A program made the translations under genes and the position numbers. Shown here piece after piece: positions 5,935 through 8,146 of a stretch of DNA of 8,146 bases. The notes under the pieces are model-generated. The model saw nothing but the letters and a program-made list of their open reading frames with translations. It had not been told where the DNA came from and did not search any database. Positions within the stretch are counted from its first letter, which is position 1; each line of letters opens with the position of its first letter. The DNA comes from CAKVLS01 sp045651685 (GTDB taxonomy: Bacteria; Bacillota; Clostridia; Christensenellales; UBA1242), in contig JAZRSV010000029.1 in assembly GCA_045651685.1 (NCBI GenBank), positions 1 to 8,146 of the forward strand, read 5' to 3'.

Positions 5935-7197
5935 TTATTTGTCTTGTAAGTATTCGTTAGAAGAGTTGTTTTCTTGTAATATTTCTGCCGGTTTTAACCC
6001 TTTCTTTTCTAGTTGAGTTTTGTTTTCTAATTCTACTTTGTCCTGTGGCAAGACAGGTTCTATTGTTATAGGTGTGCCATTTTCTTGCGCAATAGTTTCA
6101 AATAGAGTAGAAACTTTATCTATTTGTTTGTAAGATTGCAAAACAACCTCAACCTTGCTTTGTTTAGCTTCGGCACTTTCTTCTTGCACACATGCAGGTG
6201 CTAACTCGGTTGTCTGCAAAGTTTCTAACTCGTCAGCTAGTTGTTGCTTTTGCAAATACATATCTTTTATCTCTTGAGGTGGCTGCTTTTTAGAAGGTGC
6301 TGGGATTTTTGTATTAAGTGTTTTTAGTTTTTTCTTTGTTTTTTTCTTGTCGGGGAAAAATTGTTTTATTTGTTTAGAAGTTAAGTTTTGTTCATAACCA
6401 CGCTTGCCAAGCTCTTCGTTGATTGCGGCGATAAGTTCGGTTTTATTATCTATGGTTGCTCTTAATTCTTTTATTTTTTTTGATAGTTGTCTTGTTTCGG
6501 TTTGTGTCATCTCTGCAAGTGATTTTATTCTATCTGGGGCATACTCGCCATTTTCGCTCAAAGTTTGAGTTAGTTTGTTGCTGATAGTTTGTAGATATCC
6601 AGGCACGCGCTCTTTGCCTTCTAACTCTGCATATGCTGTGGCATAAGCTCTATAATCGGTTGCTTTTGTGCTGCCCAAAAAGTTTACAACACCATCTGGG
6701 GTAGTTAATAGTAGTGGCAAATATGCATTTTTGGTTTGAATAGTTGCATTGTTGCAGTGTCTTATGATATCGGTTGCAGAAGTTTCATAAGCTCTTTGAT
6801 CACTTAAAATCTCTGGCACGCCTTGCGAAACCTTAAAAACTAACTCGTGAGAAGGCTTGCCGCCTATTTGTTGAGCAAAACATATTGCTTCGTCTTTGTG
6901 CAAAATATGTCTTTTTTCTTCTAACGGATTGATATAAACAGTCTTTTGACCATCTCTAAATAACAAAGGTACATCTTTATCTACAAGTATTGGATCTGCA
7001 ATGGTAGCTTTTTCGACAATCATTTTGCCTTGTTTAGTGCTAAACAAACTATATTCGCCGCTTGCATTGCGAGCAATAATCATAGAAGAATCTGTGCCCG
7101 GCGCGTACTCTGATATAAAAGGAGCTGATATTATTGTCTTGCCAGTATCAGTCACGAGCTTGGTGCCAGCTGCAGAATGTTTGATCAAATACTTCAT
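5935..7197 (-). CDS. Paralogue D: uncharacterised family protein with coiled coil and Lys-rich linker
   Basis: 420 aa; ATG at 7197 with GAGG (7208-7205) 7 bases upstream. No named family recognised. Shared motifs: GKTIISAPFISEYAP (19-33), SGEYSLFS (46-53), NPLEEKRHIL (H97), CFAQ...KPSHELVF (H117), QGVPEIL and NAYLPLLL (157-164). GYLQTISNKLTQTLSENGEY (200-219) aligns with C. Residues ~225-265 are a charged helix, probably coiled coil. A Lys-rich stretch (284-304, PDKKKTKKKLKTLNTKIP and following) with a Pro-rich segment is unique to this copy and could contact nucleic acid or simply be a linker. A second helical segment (~313-370) and a polar tail follow. No signal peptide or membrane segment. 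It is divergent from the rRNA operon and, judging by its promoter, transcribed on its own. Confidence 0.9.
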   Translation of the reverse strand: MKYLIKHSAAGTKLVTDTGKTIISAPFISEYAPGTDSSMIIARNASGEYSLFSTKQGKMIVEKATIADPILVDKDVPLLFRDGQKTVYINPLEEKRHILHKDEAICFAQQIGGKPSHELVFKVSQGVPEILSDQRAYETSATDIIRHCNNATIQTKNAYLPLLLTTPDGVVNFLGSTKATDYRAYATAYAELEGKERVPGYLQTISNKLTQTLSENGEYAPDRIKSLAEMTQTETRQLSKKIKELRATIDNKTELIAAINEELGKRGYEQNLTSKQIKQFFPDKKKTKKKLKTLNTKIPAPSKKQPPQEIKDMYLQKQQLADELETLQTTELAPACVQEESAEAKQSKVEVVLQSYKQIDKVSTLFETIAQENGTPITIEPVLPQDKVELENKTQLEKKGLKPAEILQENNSSNEYLQDK

Positions 7198-7232
7198 TTT
7201 TGGACCTCATATATATAATGATTTATGTAAAT

Positions 7233-7261
7233 ATAATATATTAATATAATATACATGTCAA
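7233..7261 (-). promoter_or_regulatory. Sigma-A-type promoter of paralogue D
   Basis: TTGACA (7261-7256), 17-base spacer, TATTAT (7238-7233); predicted start near 7226, leader ~28 bases. The spacer is a run of alternating TA-rich sequence. It fires away from the rRNA promoter. Confidence 0.82.
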
Positions 7262-7548
7262 CATTTGCTTTTTTATAATCTAAAAAAAAATAATAAATAA
7301 AAGTATTTTTTATATCAAAATTATATTTTTTTTATAAAAACTTTTTATATATTTTTTCAAAAAAATTGCCAAAAACAAAGATTTTTTTATAATTTTTACA
7401 AAAAATAAAAAAAAGTTATTTTTCTAAAAAATGGCTATAATGCACTAAAATAGGGGGTTTTAGCTGTTTTGATTATGATACACTAGGGGTAGTGTACGAG
7501 AAAATTGAAAAAAAGTTAAAATTTTGCCAAAAAAAATAAAAAAAGTTG
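7262..7548. other. Extremely AT-rich, A/T-tract spacer between paralogue D and the rRNA promoter
   Basis: No gene is visible. The stretch consists largely of A and T runs of 4-9 bases, which suggests intrinsic DNA curvature, and ends in an A-rich tract (about 7528-7544) just upstream of the rRNA -35, as expected for an UP element. Two G runs stand out (GGGGG at 7453-7457, GGGG at 7486-7489), each preceded by a CACTA. A TATAAT at 7436-7441 has no good -35. Confidence 0.6.
7479..7496. repeat. Perfect inverted repeat upstream of the rRNA promoter
   Basis: TACACTA (7479-7485), GGGG, TAGTGTA (7490-7496): 7-bp perfect arms around four G's. It sits about 53 bases upstream of the rRNA -35 and some 220 bases from gene D's promoter. 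It could be an operator for a dimeric regulator; the binding protein is unknown. Confidence 0.55.
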
Positions 7549-7577
7549 TTGACACCTTTATTTAGTTATGGTATTCT
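7549..7577 (+). promoter_or_regulatory. rRNA operon promoter
   Basis: TTGACA (7549-7554), 17-base spacer, TATTCT (7572-7577) with an extended TGG immediately upstream of the -10. An A-rich tract precedes the -35. Predicted start is near 7584, about 180 bases before the mature 16S. Confidence 0.9.
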
Positions 7578-7583
7578 AACACC

Positions 7584-7764
7584 GTCACAGCGAAAGAGCA
7601 GTGACACGAACCATTACAATTTAATAGTTAAGGTTTAATTACAAGTTTCTTGTTAATTCAAGAAAGTTATAATCAAGCAACTTTATTAACGCCAGTTAAT
7701 ATATTAGCGTTATGAGCGAGATTATCTAATGTAGATATTTACGAGCAATCGTTTATATACAATT
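7584..7764 (+). other. 16S rRNA leader with several hairpins
   Basis: Transcribed but non-coding. Visible folds are: GTCAC (7584-7588) with GTGAC (7601-7605), extended past one mismatch; TTTCTTG (7646-7652) with CAAGAAA (7659-7665); TAACGC (7687-7692) with GCGTTA (7707-7712); and ACGA-GCAA-TCGT (7741-7752), a GNRA-loop hairpin inside a larger CTAATGT (7726-7732)/ACATTAG (7767-7773) stem that reaches into the start of 16S. None is followed by a T run, so they are not terminators. They probably serve processing or folding of pre-16S. No clear forward boxA was found. Confidence 0.65.
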
Positions 7765-8124
7765 TAACATTAGAGTTTGATCCTGGCTCAGGACGAACGC
7801 TGGCGGCGTGCTTAATACATGCAAGTCGAACGGACTTAGTTGCTACACTAAACAGTTTGTTTCAAATTGTTTAGTGTAGTGATTAGGTTAGTGGCGGACG
7901 GGTGAGTAACGCGTGAATAATCTGCCTTATAGAGGGGGACAACAGTTAGAAATAACTGCTAATACCGCATAAGACCACAACTCGGCATCGAGAAGGGGTA
8001 AAAGGAGCAATCCGCTATAAGATGAGTTCGCGTATCATTAGCTAGTTGGTGGGGTAACGGCCTACCAAGGCGAGGATGGTTAGCCGACCTGAGAGGGTGA
8101 TCGGCCACACTGGAACTGAGATAC
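7765..8124 (+). rRNA. rrs: 16S ribosomal RNA, 5' part only (truncated by the contig end)
   Basis: The universal AGAGTTTGATCCTGGCTCAG begins at 7772 (E. coli position 8), so the mature 5' end is placed near 7765. Conserved blocks follow in order: GACGAACGCTGGCGGCGTGC, ATGCAAGTCGAACGG, GTGGCGGACGGGTGAGTAAC, CTAATACCGCATAAGACCAC, ATTAGCTAGTTGGTGGGGTA and CACACTGGAACTGAGATAC. These are of Bacillota/Clostridia type. The V1 hairpin is long: CTACACTAAACA (7843-7854) pairs perfectly with TGTTTAGTGTAG (7868-7879), and the loop stem continues. Homology stops at about E. coli position 330; the following bases are adapter. As usual for rRNA repeats, the assembly probably broke here. Confidence 0.96.
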
Positions 8125-8146
8125 AAGTCGGATCGTAGCCATGTCG
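8125..8146. other. Sequencing adapter remnant (MGI/BGISEQ type), not genomic
   Basis: After GAACTGAGATAC the expected 16S continuation (GGYCCAGACTCCTACGGG-like) is absent. It is replaced by AAGTCGGATCGTAGCC followed by ATGTCG, which I recognise as the first 22 bases of the MGI/BGISEQ read-2 adapter. The junction falls in one of the most conserved parts of 16S, so biological divergence is very unlikely. These bases should be trimmed. Confidence 0.93.

Noticed and set aside
7436..7441. TATAAT as an upstream rRNA promoter P1
   Set aside because: The -10 is perfect but no acceptable -35 lies 16-18 bases upstream; not counted in such AT-rich DNA.
7591..7600. boxA-like antitermination element in the rRNA leader
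   Set aside because: TGCTCTTTCG appears only on the minus strand here; in the transcribed leader it reads CGAAAGAGCA, the wrong orientation for boxA.
7646..7665. Terminator in the rRNA leader
   Set aside because: The hairpin is good but no T run follows, and termination here would silence the rRNA operon.
1..8146. CRISPR array, transposon or tRNA gene
   Set aside because: No regularly spaced repeats, transposase-like frame, terminal inverted repeats or tRNA cloverleaf were seen on either strand.

Overview
The window is AT-rich chromosomal DNA, most likely from an uncultivated Clostridia-like member of the Bacillota. It ends in the 5' part of a 16S rRNA gene with Clostridia-type signatures (the GACGAACGCTGGCGGCGTGC start, CTAATACCGCATAAGACCAC, and a GAGTTCGCGTATCATTAGCTAG stretch close to the usual Clostridia form). 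Near-consensus TTGACA/TATAAT-like promoters, strong GGAGG-type ribosome binding sites and A-stem-T intrinsic terminators fit that assignment. The last 22 bases are not biological: they match an MGI/BGISEQ library adapter fused to the 16S gene.

Layout. Positions 3-1901 (+) hold the 3' end of a large gene for a Tyr/Thr/Asn-rich, probably secreted or surface protein that ends in InlB-like (Listeria-Bacteroides/Flg_new-type) repeats. A short convergent spacer with two terminators follows. From 2134 to 7197, all on the minus strand, lie four diverged paralogues, here called A (2134-3372), B (3652-4512), C (4630-5799) and D (5935-7197). About 350 bases of extremely AT-rich, A/T-tract DNA containing an inverted repeat then lead to a consensus rRNA promoter, a structured leader and the truncated 16S gene (+).

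The four paralogues are the most interesting content. I cannot place them in a named family. They share an N-terminal region of about 190 residues with an ordered set of motifs: AP[FY]IxxYAP, GxYx[LI][FY][NS], two invariant histidines, and [YF][LV]PL[LM][IL]. Their C-terminal halves differ: coiled coil in A, C and D, almost absent in B, with a Lys-rich linker in D. All end in a low-complexity polar tail. None has a signal peptide or membrane segment, so they are probably cytoplasmic.

The four are not an operon. Each has its own near-consensus promoter with 17-bp spacing, its own ribosome binding site and its own terminator. This looks like a tandemly duplicated family whose members are each strongly expressed. 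Gene A alone has a long leader with tandem promoters and a terminator-like hairpin. Two of the longest readings (B and C) should be shortened to internal ATGs that follow the ribosome binding sites.
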